A stretch of 64,000 nt of DNA from NCBI GenBank assembly GCA_900708905.1, contig CAADRB010000028.1:1536221-1600220 (forward strand). Reading direction: 5' to 3'. A program made the position numbers and the translations under genes. This document shows, piece after piece, positions 51,664 to 64,000 of the stretch. Within the stretch, counting starts at the first letter, position 1. Each line of letters begins with the position of its first letter. Below the pieces are notes generated by a model. It did not search any database. It was given only the letters and a program-made list of their open reading frames with translations, and was not told the DNA's origin. Origin of the DNA: Hymenolepis diminuta (Eukaryota; Platyhelminthes; Cestoda; Cyclophyllidea; Hymenolepididae).

Positions 51664-54600
51664 CTATGATGGGATTTGTTGGGTCTTAGCGGCAGCAGCT
51701 TGTTCTGCAGCCTGGCGCTTTTCAATCTTTTCCGGGAATTCACCACCAACAGTTCCGATGTATGGAGTTTCCACAGCACTCAAACGAAGCGGGGCATCGA
51801 TCAAGTAGGTAAAGACAAGAGGGATGGAGCCTGTAATGTTCTGCTCCATGGGAACGGCGTAGAGATAGAGTTTGTAGAATGAACCGCCCTTGGGAATTCG
51901 AATTAGAAGATTAACTAGTTGGGATGGAATATCCCGACTCAGAGTGCTTGATCTATCCCCAGCTTGAGGTTCATCATCTTCGAGAGTGTTCGCTTTCTGA
52001 AGAAGGTATCCGGTTACATCCTAAAACGTATGGATGTAAAATTTACATAACACTGGCTACTTATTTATATTTAAGTAACAGTAGATTTTTCCCGATAACT
52101 ATTGCTTTCATTCTGCAAATTACTTTAAGATTAAGATTTTCGCTGATAAATTAGCTAATTGAACCTTAACGGCTGTAAGCTGAACTAAAAGAACATGAAT
52201 CTAGATGGCTTAGGTTGCTCTATTACAGCATTAGCTCTAATGAATTAATGCAAGAGATTTTCCCATTCTACAGTTTTATTGCAAGGATTGATTTAAAATC
52301 AGTGAGATTATAAAAAGTGAAAATTCATAGCTCATTCAATTTTCCTCTCAACTATGTCAAAAAAGTTGAAAATTAACAATGCAAAATATGTTGAAGGATG
52401 AATCCCTTTTCTCCGAAATATTTTATCTTACACCATCTCTAATCATCACTAAATTTNATTATCTTTATAGTAATGTCTGTAAACTTTTAACCTTTCCTGT
52501 GACCCCATGCACTCCATAGACCAACATCGTATCCTCAGCTGACCTATTTCTCATCGATCGGAAAAGGTAAACATACCTCAGACGATAATAGCAGACACCG
52601 TTTAATTAACCCCGCTATTATCTGCACTGACCCTTTCTTTTCCTACAATCATTTTGACCAATTAAACGCGCATGCAACCATATCCTTATGCGTGTCCTCA
52701 CCCAAAATGTCGATTATAAATAGCCCCCATCAGACACACGACAACGGAACACACCAAGGGACCCTACCTCGTCCAACGCCTCTTTCCATAGCTCCGTCCT
52801 TCTCCAATCTCCTATTTCTCTATTGAGACTCTGTACTGGACTGTATTCAATATAACCTGGTCAGCGCAATCCTTGTGTTGTTTACTTTTCATTTACTGTT
52901 AGCCAACTACCGCTACAAACTGGCGAACTACTCCTACCACAAATTGGTGACTCTGCCACTACAAACCGGTGACCCTCAACAATCTGGTGGCCCGCTACAA
53001 TGTGTTTTTATAAATTACATCCGTTCGCACACTATTACAATTAATAACACTGTCCTTTGACAAGAGACTACATTTATTTCGATTAAAAGAATTAAATTAA
53101 AAAGAAAACTAAAATACCAATTTAAAAAATTATTCCTTTAGTGATGCATATTAAAATTAGCCAGGAATGGACATTTTTCGTGAAATATTATAGTCTTAAA
53201 TTGTTACTAACTCGTACAAGAACATATTTTATTCTTAATTAGGATAATTTAACGGTCAAAAGTTCCAATTTCGATATAAATTGCTTTCCAGAACTGATGA
53301 CCTCAAAGAAGGCCAATTAGTCAAGAATGAATTCTTGGAACTTAAATACAGACGCAAGATGACATTGTGAAAATGTTAAGCATATAGCTAGGAGGGAGCA
53401 ATTTTGCGTTCTCAACCCGATTGGCCTCATTCAGATCCTGTTTTATAAATGCTGAATTTCAAATTCGATTGTACATGGCTATTAAACCCTGTTATAAACT
53501 TTAGGCTATTAAGGAATCCTAGTCTCCGAATTAAATCGTAACCGGAGATCTTTACGATCTAACTGGATTAATTAATTTCAAGCAGTCTATTTTCATTTTG
53601 AAGCAATGAATTGAACATCAAAAATGATATATTATGAATATACACATGCATATGTTTTCTGGAAATTTCGCCGAAGATTGGGGACATCTTTCTATCCTCG
53701 GTTTTAAGATGGTCTACTTATTTGAACAATTTAACTTATTGTGGTCAAGCTGGGCTGGTTCTCATAACTTGTTTATGTTGTCAGATCTTTTTACAAGAAC
53801 TACAGATGTATTGATCAGACTCACCTCTTCCTCTTCTCCTGAAATATCAACAAGTTGACTGATGAGACAGATCTTCTGTACCTCCGACATTCCCAGGATG
53901 ATTTGCAAATCACAGGCTTCCCTATCGATTGTTTCAGGTTCCAGATCCAATGGAACTGCATCACCACTTTGAGCTGCTGTTGCTTCTTCTGCAGCCGCTG
54001 TCTCTGACACTTGTGTTTGGAGACCCTGAGAACCCATGAAGCGTTGTAGCAACTGGGATTTGTTCTTCAACCTCAGCAATCGTTCTGATCCTGCACGACC
54101 AGCTGTTCGAACCCGGACAAGAGGGTCGGGATGACTGAGAGTGCGGAAGCCTAGCTTCTGCCAAGTGTCATCCTGTGGTCCCAGGTTTATTGTGGCCAGA
54201 CGACTGAGCAGGGGCATGGAGAGAGGCTTGCCTGCCTCAGCTTCAATGAGGAATTGCCACGCCTGAAAAAGGAAGTATGGGAGATAAAGTAAACCTTGAA
54301 GAATGGGGAAATGCGTAAAATATCCCTTGAGACATAGCAAGCTTTTCAAATAGAATTAATCGTGGGATCGTCTACCCTTCTAAAATAGGTGCTGGAAACA
54401 TGGTCATTAAATAGCTTGGAAATTATTAATAAATTGGTTCTGCGTTATTAATGATGTAACATACAGCTTTGACAATGATACGCGGTTTCACGTTCTATAT
54501 CAGGACGCATCCTATCATAGCTTTAAAAAATACATGTCTCAGAGTTAACAATAAATATTCCATTCTGCTAGGTATCCTCATAGTGAAGTTTATGGAACGG

Positions 54601-57232
54601 CCTTCGTGTTCTAAACTCATAAGCCTCATCTCACTAAATTATCGATTGATGAGTTTCTACGCTCGTACCTTGTTGTGTAAGTTCTTCACTGAAGCAATTA
54701 TCATTGCAATTATTGGCTAACTGGGCTGCTAATTGTTTATCAAATATCAGCTTCTACATAAACAGATCTATTTTAATTATGAAAAGCTGTAGTTAGAGCT
54801 AGAAGCCTTCTTTACACTTTTCTTTTTCTGGGAACTGAGTAGTTTTAGCTATGTAAAATAAAGTATATCTGCTAAGAGTATTTTAATATATGTAAAAAGT
54901 AAGTGAAATCCAGTAAATTGTAAGCCAAACTTTGGCCAGATAATTACGTCAACCATATTCATTATAACTTTTAATATTAAATAATATCGGCATGATCCAC
55001 ATTTAACCGAGACGATAGCTTTAATAAAAATTCTATCACACTTTTACCTCCGATTTTTATTCTTTAGAAAAGAATTACTTTTTCAAACGTGAATATAAGT
55101 TAGTGTGAGAATGAATTTGGGTGTGAAAACTTAAATGGTGCCACACTGAGCATTTACAGCATTTGGCGAAAGTTCTCAAAACTAAAATTTAAGTTGTAAA
55201 TTTAAATAAATTCACAGATATTCATCATTCAGAAAAAGAATAGTTGTTTTTTTAAAAAATAAAGTAGGGGAAAAAATCTGAAAAAGGTAGACTTTGTCCA
55301 TGTTTTCACAATTAAAATGTGAAAGTATTTAGCAATTTAGTTCTTCTTCACACATATGCCTCTTACTGTTTTTAGGAATGAAACTTGTGTTTCAGATTGC
55401 TTTATATTATTCACAAAATCTAAAAGTGAACTATTTTTTATGCTGTCAGAGTTCACCTTGAGTGAACTCTAGTGAGCCCTGCTATGCTAAAAATGCCTAG
55501 GCTAATAGTATTAAGCTGCCCTTGTCTATGATAATGGGTAAATTTCTCGAGGTAGCATAACCTATCCCCTAAATTATTCTGTTAGGCATGAGCAGTTGGT
55601 CAAGAATTTGGATAAGAAATTTTAAACTTCGGAATATTAGACTACGATACAACTTATTAAAGTTTACAAATGGCGAGAAGAATCTGAAAGTTATCAGAAA
55701 TCAGATTAAACAAGTCTCCCTTAAATGCCCTAACCAGTACTCACCCTCAATCTTTCATTCGTTATTCGGATTGCTTATTGCACTTAGATGATTCCCCATA
55801 ATTAAAGGTTATAAAATGTTATGGCTTTGCCTTGACAGTAATAATCCTGTATAAAACTTAAAATAAATGGCCGTTCGTGGACATACACATTTTCAGTATC
55901 ATGCTGGTCTTCAAACACACATTTTTCTCTTTACTTTCATTTATTCAACACGTTTTATAGCCATGATTGTAAGCTTTACATTTGATGAGTGAGTATAAAA
56001 TTTTCCGAGTTCAGTCCTTTAGCATAGAAAAAAACAAAACGAAGGAAATATTTCCTCATCCCTATTTACCATATTCTGTTGATTACTTTGCACAATGAAT
56101 GATTTAAATTATGGAATTTATTTGTCTTCTCAAGGGCTCCTTTGAAACGATTTATCTAGCAAATTACAAATATTTAAATAACACAAAAGGATATTAGACG
56201 ATGACTCCTATAAAACTCCTCATGACGGTTTCAAAAAAATGCCAAATTGAACTTAAATTGTTGCAGATTCCCCAGTATGAAAAAGAATTCAGTTCAATAG
56301 TTCTCAAACTTATCAAGAGTATCAGTTGTTTTGGGAGAGAAATGTCCCTTATCCGCAGTATTACTCACAGTCATTTTGTTTAAATTACCTTAATATGTAT
56401 TAAAACGCTCAACATTCCCCTTCCAATGATGTAATTTTTATGCAATTTTCAAAATGATATTTTGTCCCCTTAGAACATATTTCACAGGAGCTACGAGAGG
56501 ATACTACTTAACTCGTATAGAGAATTTTCGACGTTAAAGAATGAGTTACAATACATTTATAATGGTGAGCTTATTGTGAAGTAACACATTCACTAGATGG
56601 TGAAGTCTTGTTTACAAAGTCCAGGTAATATTTAAACTTGAAATTGGAATGTCAAGGAATGTTTGTAAATACAAGACCATACTTTGTGGAGATACTTTCA
56701 ACCCAATTTATACTCATATCCAGTCCCTTAAGCGTTGACCTTGAGCACTGACTACGTCTATTTGCTCCTTGATGAATTGGATGCCGATAAGGAGAACTAT
56801 ATACCTGCATTTCAGCATAGCTATGCTTCGTTTCACTCCTTCACATATGCCAAAGGGTATGATACATATGCAAGTAATGTTTTCTTGTTATTTCGTCTTA
56901 TTTTCCTTGCATATAGTTATGAATATCCATATCGGCAATAAGATGTTTGATATAGTTAAAAAACTTAAGCCTACCAGATGGTAAGCAGTTTGCTCCGTCG
57001 ATTCATCAGATCCAGGCGGGGCTGCGTAGACCTCAAGCGCATATTCTCCCGGTTCGGGGAGATAAGCGTTGATAACAGACATTGGTACACAGGGTCCGGT
57101 ACCAGTCAGAACAGAGACTCCAGTTGTTGGCATTGAGGCTTCGATATCTCTCAAGAGGACACAATTCTCCAGTAACTCTGGCTTCACAGAGAGGGATTTC
57201 AAACGCGCTGTCAAACGCGGAATTCGATTTTC
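51664..57232 (-). CDS. Hillarin / kyphoscoliosis-peptidase (KY)-like protein, C-terminal 350 aa; partial
   Basis: Exons in transcript order: 57232-56975, 54262-53825, 52020-51664 (stop TAG 51666-51664). All junctions are phase 0. The first exon enters through an acceptor, so the 5' part lies upstream. The visible protein has the beta-sandwich-type repeats found after the transglutaminase-like core of hillarin and KY: LPEPGEYALEVYAAPPGS (exon 1), GPQDDTWQKLGFRTLSHPDP (exon 2) and RIPKGGSFYKLYLYAVP followed by VFTYLIDAP (exon 3). It ends in an Ala/Gln-rich tail. The Cys-His-Asp core and any LIM domain are not in the visible exons. Fly hillarin acts with septins in neuroblast cytokinesis; KY is a muscle cytoskeletal protein. 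The assignment rests on remembered repeat patterns, so the family is likely but the exact member is not fixed. Confidence 0.68.
52479..53000 (+). mobile_element. LTR-like element with TATA box and tandem primer-binding-site-like repeats
   Basis: The sequence from TGTAAAC (52479) to CTACA (52917) has LTR character: a GC-richer block, TATAAATAG at 52715, and TG...CA ends. Directly after it (52911-53000) come four imperfect repeats of about 22 bases built on ACTACAAACCGGTGACCCT. That matches the TGGTGACCC-type primer-binding site of flatworm Ty3/Gypsy elements but is repeated. No gag follows. It lies in the last intron of the hillarin-like gene, opposite in direction. Confidence 0.5.
55448..55470. 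repeat. perfect 9-bp inverted repeat, 5-base loop
   Basis: AGAGTTCAC, CTTGA, GTGAACTCT. The arms contain AGTTCA and TGAACT, which look like inverted nuclear-receptor half-sites 7 bases apart. It lies in the first visible intron of the hillarin-like gene. Confidence 0.4.
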
Positions 57233-60200
57233 CTAAAATTAAAAGCACAAAAACGATAATGAATAATTCAACACTATTTAATCAATTTAACATTAGGGTA
57301 ACCTGACTTAATTTATATTCTTCCTGCATAGGCCTCATTCCAGACATTTGCTCATAGCTCGAAATGTAAGTGCACTTATCTGTTTTCTGATTTTTTAATT
57401 TGTAATTGTGCATTTTAAATAATACTAGTCATAGTTATCTGAAGTCACTAGGTACTATATTACTCAGGTAAGTGGACATGTAGCTCTAAAGTCTTAAATT
57501 TTATGGTAAAGGGAAGGAATTTGATTCTTGCGCAATGAAGATTTTACTTAGACCTTGTTAACTACTCAACTTGAAGTGAAGAGTAGGCAGAAATACACTC
57601 GTCTCCTTTTAGTGTTGTATGAGTAATTAAATGTGCTTTTCCTAATTTTTAATTTGAGTCAGACAGTGAGGATGCTCGCATAATAGGAAATGCCTTAACC
57701 GTCCAAAAATGGAGCATTTGAATAATTTTCAAAGGCGCTAAATTGGCATATCAGAGTTGATTACATAGTCACTTCGGTTCAATATTACAATTTTAAGGGA
57801 TAAATTCCTCTATTTTATCGGATTAAGATAGATATGCATTCATTTATCCTCTGTGCACCTCTGGACAAAGTGATCAAATTAATAATTAATTAGTGAAAAA
57901 ACTCTGAGACTAAATCCCGAAGCATGAAAATGAAAACAAAAAAGAATTATTTTATTAAATTATGCCTGTGAATTAATAGAAGACAATATTTCCATTTATT
58001 TATAAACAAATTATTTTTGGTTGTCTCTTTTATTTGCTGCGAATAAATCACACTAACTCCGATCGATTTTAATCACCAGACAGACTAGATTTATGACGGA
58101 ATTTGTGTTGTACCTGTCCATAAATTATAACCGGGTTTGCGCGCGTGTTTCTGCTTAGCCAAAGAAAGCTTTTGCGTGACTTCACGCCTATCTCTCCCTC
58201 TCTCTCGTGAATATGCCAGCACTCCCTTTCGTACTAAGTTTTAAAAACCTTAATAAAATTACCTTTGGGGATATAAGGAATAGGCTAGCCGAAAAGGCAA
58301 ATATATTATTCCCCATATAAAAAAGTACATAATACAGTAGATTTGTAAATTAATTAATTAATTACAAAGTCTATCCTTTGTAAATTAACATATTTTGAAG
58401 TTGAAAGAGATCTTAAAGGAATGAAATTATGTTGACTTTACTTTAGAAAAAGTGAAAAGATTTATTTAAACAACACTATAGATCATTTTTAATATCGAAA
58501 TTAGAAGGTAAACTGGCGAATTTGAAATGAATAGAGAAGATGAAATCCCCACCTTTCCAAATAGTTACCTCTATAGCCTTTGGCACGATTGAAATGCTTG
58601 TAGGTTATTTTTCATAAAACATCAGCCAAATACTTATGCATGAACTAAACCAGTTAAATAAATTTTCTAACCGCAAGTCTTAACTTATACCAGGTGACAA
58701 CCATAAAAATAGCACTGACGTAACCCAATCTGATCAACTGATGCGGTTTGGGCCTTCCTTCTTCAAGAAAAGTGGAACTGGATGGTGAAATATGTAAGTA
58801 AATATGGCATACAACGTAATTTTCATCTCAATAGACTTTAAAGCACAATTTTGTATGATGGGCAAGAAAAAACTGCATCGCGAATAGAACTAAAGAAAGA
58901 CCTACAATTTTGTGGACTAATATTTTTCCCCTGAGTTTTCAGCAAATGTACCATAGACATCTATTCATCTTCTCGTTCCAGGATTAAAAAATTTTTACTG
59001 ATTAAAGTGACTACCAAATTGGTTGAATTAGTAATGTTTGAACTACAACCTGCAAGTTAGTGAATGACCTGAGATTTGAAAAATGAATATTAATTTTAAC
59101 AGATAAATGAAGAGACAGCAGTGGTTTTAAAACCTGAGGTACAAAACTAAACTGTTTTTGCACCAGTAGTCTTTTTCGCTCCGTCACGCGTTTAGTAGTT
59201 ACGGAGGATTTTGAGCAAGAATGCTCTATCAATACCTTCTGTCATCAAAATTTTCGCCCATCAATCTCCAACCTGACAACCGATTTTGCATTTTTAACTC
59301 CCATATTTCACGCCTTCCTCTCCAATTCACTTATTTTTCAAGCCATTCATTCCTATTTTTATAATGAATTTGTGGAGAAATTCAATTCAGTTTACATCTC
59401 ACTATTGCCAATTCTCATAAAATTTTCAAGGATCTAGCAATTTGAAACTGGATTAATTATAATATCCATCAAATCATTTTGCTAATTCAGTGCTAAAATG
59501 ATTATTGGCCTTTGAATGTCTTTTGAAACACAACTGATGACTTCATGTAGACTGACCTTACAATCTTTACATTTAACCAGTGCTATCCTTATCTTGGTGT
59601 AGCAGGAATTAGAGGAAGATGATATGCAATGTTCTATGATGGGAATGACAGTATTCGATTACGAAGACGGGGTTATATACTTAGTGAAAACATACATGCA
59701 AAGCTAGAAATTCACGGACGAATCACAACTGAGATTCTCATAATCAAACTAATGATGACAACGAATATGACATTGGCAATGGATTTGAGCCTTATCTACG
59801 CTTGTATCATACCCTCATCAATACAAATGAATCAGCCACAGATTGGGCGAAATGTATGCCTATGGATTAGGATCTTATTACAATTCTAAATTATTTGTAT
59901 TTCGCTTTGTGATCATTTTCTACTACATCGGCAAAAATTCAACAATTGAGATTTTACGACCAAAGCGCACCAACTACGAAACGCAAAATTTGTTTATTTT
60001 TTGAAAGGATTTTGTGCACGCACCAGAAAACAATACCATCTAAATCAGGCAAGAGGAATTAGACGAATGAGTGGGTTAAAAACGTGATGCTGCATCTATA
60101 AATAGTCCGCTGTTAACAAAAAATACCCTATCCGGCGTAAATAGAAGAATCCCACTTTGGAGATATGTGGGAGACAAATGAACTATTATAAGCTGCACTT

Positions 60201-63200
60201 CTCCCATTAGGACAACTAATTATTCGGATTTGCCAGGGCAGATACGCATTTCCCGTTCAGTAATATAATATTGCATCACGGAACTTCAGAAAATGTCAGA
60301 AATGGCAGAATACGTGCGATTTTTTCTTAAAAACTGTAATGCATATTATGCTTGCGCATCTAAAACTTTTCAGAATATCCGAAGTCTCCTTGAATAATTA
60401 AATATAGCAATAGGGAAAGAGAAGCTAAATAAATAACAGTAAAAAGACTATGAAGTGTACAAAGTTAACAAGACTGACCAAAGGAATCTCGATGCGGTAG
60501 AACTTTCTGAAAAGTGCGATCGTGCTACCGATCGTGTATATCGAGAAAGCACGGCGTGTCTGCAGAGGCTTCCCAGCCAATCAGCGACTTTGCAGTAAAA
60601 CTCTCATCACACTATACCTTCTGTTTTCTCGCTACCTTGGACATAGTCTAGCTAATTTTGGGGGCAACATGCACTAGAGGACTCTGCTAGAAGCTAGTTG
60701 TAGTTTTCTGCAGCTAGTTAAACTTCTAAGAGGATTACAAGAGGCTTATTTCCGTAGTGTTCGCTATAAGACCAGCGTATTTGTATATTATATTAAAGTT
60801 GCTCATCCATAACTGATATCGATTATCACATCATAAGCGATTTAATAATGCCAACATCGAACTGATTCATATGTTTTAACTAACAACTTTGATGTTACCT
60901 ATCGTCGATGGGTCAAAAAAATTATAATGCTTGCTTCACGGGGTATTCTTTTTACTATAGAATGGGTGTTGAAATTTAGAACTAGTATTGTAGATTTAGA
61001 AACAATATGGAGCTAAGATAAGACATCTCTGGAATCTATGGCCATTATATATTCACGTAAATATCATTTTCCGAATTACTTTAGAGTTAATAACAGAAAA
61101 GTTTAAACACATGCAGAAAACTAGACAAATATGTACGAAAATGTGATTGGGAAAAGATGGCGGAAACATAAATACCGTATTCAAGAAATACAAACTTGTA
61201 TTTTATGCCACATTTAACATACAGCAAAAATGGCAAAGTTTAATACGCTAGTTAATTAGAGCAAAAAATTTTGGTTATTTATTATTATACCATCATGGAT
61301 ATTAAGTGAAGATAATTGAAAAGGGCCTCTCATTTTTGAGGTGTGCTAGTGAAAATTGGTTGTACTATTTAAGGGAGCAAATGTAGCAATAAGAATGAGA
61401 GATTGTCAAAATTTATGCGCGACGTAATATTTTCTACTTTTGTTTCCACTCTCAATGACCTGTATTTATTTCAAGAACGATAAAGGGGATGGGTGAAAGA
61501 AGAGTGCAACTAAATAGGTATAAGTCCGACTATTGACAGAAGAGCAATACTTATTGCGAAAGTAATTTTTTTTCATAAATCAGCAATTCGAATATCCTGC
61601 CCTGGACTGTATTAGTCTACCTACAATACGTTTAATGACTACTTCTCTTGCTCGTCGAAATTAATAATTAATTAGACCCGATCCCGGCATTATTAGTCCC
61701 GATGTTCTTGTATTTCATACAGCAATCAGCTCAAAACAGTGTTTTTAATATAGTTTTTATTTACTGGAGTTAAAACTGAATTCCCATGGAAAGATTTCCT
61801 TCATAAACTTATCCTTCGCATTTATCTATCTCTGTTCCACATTTAAACCACGGTTTAATTACGTTAAATATAATTCAATTCTAAATTTAAGTATCATATT
61901 TTAGGGTTGTATGATATTTGGATTTATAATATTTAAAGCTACATATCACTGACTGCATTGGTATTTAAAACTAATTTCTGCGTTTCTTAAAGTTCTGAAA
62001 TGTTTATTCTTATAAAACACTTTTCTCACTGTTTTATTTAAAATGTTTGATAGTTTCATATATCTGTGCATGCCTGTAAGAGACACAAATGAAGTAGAGC
62101 GATATGACCGACCCTTTAATCCAATCAACAAGCTCTGAATATCGCAGACATCACTTCACTCAGAAATTCAAGAATCAATTAAAAATTCAGCCTTGAAATA
62201 TTGAGATATTACAAAGTGAAATATATATATATATATAATTACCTCCCAACATAATAGATATGATAATATTTGAACGGAAATAAACGAATTCAACCATTCA
62301 GAAAATAGGCGTTTGAAAATCAATCTAGTCTAACTGGGAGAGAAAGTACAGGGATTTATTGGTTAAAAAAGTTCAGTAAGGGTTCAACGGAAACTGAATT
62401 AGTTTATAACGCCTATGACTTTCCTCTAGCGAAGGTAAAAGTTTTAATTTACTTGAATAAAAGGAGCTTTCGCTTAAGATATTTGGCAGTTAAGGAAAGA
62501 TGAAGGCGAAATTTTCACTGCTTAGTCCGATGAAGTTGAATAGGAGTGTTGGGTCAAGTTTTTGACAGAAAGCGTCAAAATGGATAATAATAAGATGAAG
62601 CAGAAAAATATATCAAATTATCTTTAAATTTCGTTTGGGAATTCTCGCCAGGATTGAAATTTTCTCAAACTGGTTGTTAAGGAGACGTTGAATTTGGAAA
62701 ACAGATTAGCTCTATTTTATTCTAACGGTATATAAAGAAGTGAAATGATTAATTGCGTTAGAGTTCGATCCATTCCACGTTCATGATCACGTGCTCGAAA
62801 ACAATAGATGAGCAACCAATAGTTACTTTTCGACTGAAAACTATCTAAGTAAAAGCTTCTCAGTTAATATCAAAGATGGAGTTATAAAAACAATTTCGTT
62901 TAAATAGTAATCGAGTTTCCATTCCTATTTTAGCATATTTGGCAATTTCCCATCTCTTAATCTGAGCAGTTATCAGTTTAAGTTTTGACCTAATGGTTCG
63001 ATCCATCTTTTATCCGTTAAGAAATGGCATTTCGGATTGTTCCATGTGTCTTATTTACAACGAAAATAGTAATTAATTAGAGCAAAGGGGAAAAATACAC
63101 TGGAACAGACACTGTTTAAGGACAACTAAATGTCCGGCCAAAAGTCACTTCAGCTATTACTTAAAAAGGTCTCGGGCAAAATTTTTTACTTGGTTTTATT

Positions 63201-64000
63201 TTAATTTACATGTGTATCCTAAGCTAGACGATCTTTTGTTTTTCTTCCTTATCCATAGAATGTTAATATCTTAACTGTTAATGAAAATTTGACTGAAAAG
63301 TGGTCCTAGCAAACACTTCTTTGAATGATTTACACGAAAGACCGGTTGAAACTCTTAAGTTGAGAGAAAGCTAAGAAATGGTTGAATAAACTTAAGCAAC
63401 TAAGACAGCTGTATACCGGTTTAAGATTAACTGGAGCACAACAGTCGATGAATCTCATTGTCAATACGCGACCCTCTGTATTTGTAATACATGTATTGGC
63501 TACGACTGGGCCAATACTTAACAAAGGGATTCGATACAAAAAGAAACACTACACCTTGCTACGAAACTCAAACATTTAGAAGAATGTGATTAAATTAATT
63601 TCTCCAATTAAAGTAACTTGACAGAAATCTACTGTGTCAGAGAACTTTAAAATAAAGAATATTGCTATTTCCTTGTCTTCGGAATTAAAATAAACCTAAA
63701 TGATTAAAGTATGATTTGTGGAAAATTTACGATATATGTCACGTTCCTTTGCCATCAAAATAGCTTTCTTTTCCTGTAAAGAAATGTGTCAGTATAGAAA
63801 TAAATCAAAGAAAATTTGATCTTAAAAGATACGGTTTAAACACGACCGAGCGGAGGATGAAAAAATATTGCATAAAAGTATTTAATTCTCGACCCCAAAA
63901 CTAGCATACGACTGTAAAAATGTTTCTTTTAGTAATCACTAGAACCTGAATGGAAACGAAATAATGCCTATTCGTATAAACGTTGAAATAATTGAACGTG
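57233..64000. other. upstream of the visible hillarin-like exons; no exon recognised
   Basis: The hillarin-like gene must continue upstream, since its first visible exon begins at an acceptor. No transglutaminase core (a Cys region, then His-Ala-Trp, then Asp) was found on the minus strand here, so those exons are small or beyond the window. It contains R1 copy 4 and a GC-richer island at 60480-60800. Confidence 0.4.
62120..62235 (+). repeat. dispersed repeat family R1, copy 4, ending in a (TA)n run
   Basis: The 23 bases at 62126-62148 are identical to copy 2. The following segment (ATCACTTCACTCAGAAATTC, CCTTGAAATATTGAGATATT, ACAAAGTGAA) stays alignable. The repeat then runs into a TA dinucleotide tract at 62221-62240. 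Confidence 0.5.

Noticed and set aside
16734..57232. Three tandem minus-strand genes as a polycistronic unit
   Set aside because: Gaps of 3 to 5 kb are far larger than the short spacers of flatworm operons.
1..64000. CRISPR arrays, bacterial operons, rRNA and tRNA genes
   Set aside because: None seen; the window is spliced eukaryotic DNA.

Overview
This window is nuclear DNA from an AT-rich invertebrate. It is most likely a parasitic flatworm (Neodermata, trematode or tapeworm grade), taken from a draft assembly with N runs at 27356-27405, 39449-39454 and 51125-51174 and one ambiguous base at 52457. The flatworm reading rests on three things: introns as short as 31-41 nt; an intron-size gradient from tiny 5' introns to multi-kilobase 3' introns, as reported for schistosomes; and remains of flatworm-type Ty3/Gypsy retrotransposons. 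The species cannot be fixed from sequence alone.

Four conserved animal genes could be rebuilt exon by exon, with matching splice phases. (1) CCDC39, plus strand, 7305-13666: 16 exons, about 944 aa, the axonemal ruler protein. (2) A PPP1R21-like gene, minus strand, 23131-16734: six exons, about 467 aa, an endosomal coiled-coil protein that lacks the middle of the vertebrate protein. (3) numb, minus strand, 48512-27837: ten exons, about 672 aa, with the PTB domain, DPF motifs and C-terminal NPF intact. (4) The 3' end of a hillarin/kyphoscoliosis-peptidase (KY)-like gene, minus strand, 57232-51664: three exons, 350 aa, continuing upstream. CCDC39 and PPP1R21 converge. PPP1R21, numb and the hillarin-like gene are in tandem on the minus strand but are 3-5 kb apart, so there is no sign of an operon.

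Layout: 1-4400 is gene-poor and AT-rich. 4350-6440 holds decayed Ty3/Gypsy pieces: an integrase tail on minus, then gag, protease and the start of reverse transcriptase on plus. 7305-13666 is CCDC39. 13667-16733 is intergenic. 16734-23131 is PPP1R21. 23132-27836 is intergenic. 27837-48512 is numb, whose large 3' introns carry SINE-like and other repeats. 48513-51663 is intergenic. 51664-57232 is the hillarin-like gene, with an LTR-like element in its last intron. 57233-64000 is non-coding as far as can be seen.

The four genes do not form a pathway. CCDC39 serves motile cilia (flame cells, sperm, larval cilia). PPP1R21 and Numb both act in endosomal trafficking. Numb and fly hillarin both have roles in neuroblast division, but their adjacency here is probably chance. 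No convincing new system was found. The points most worth checking are the shortened PPP1R21, the intron-size polarity, a splice acceptor placed directly against the numb start codon, overlapping donor sites giving two CCDC39 C-termini, and three unnamed repeat families.
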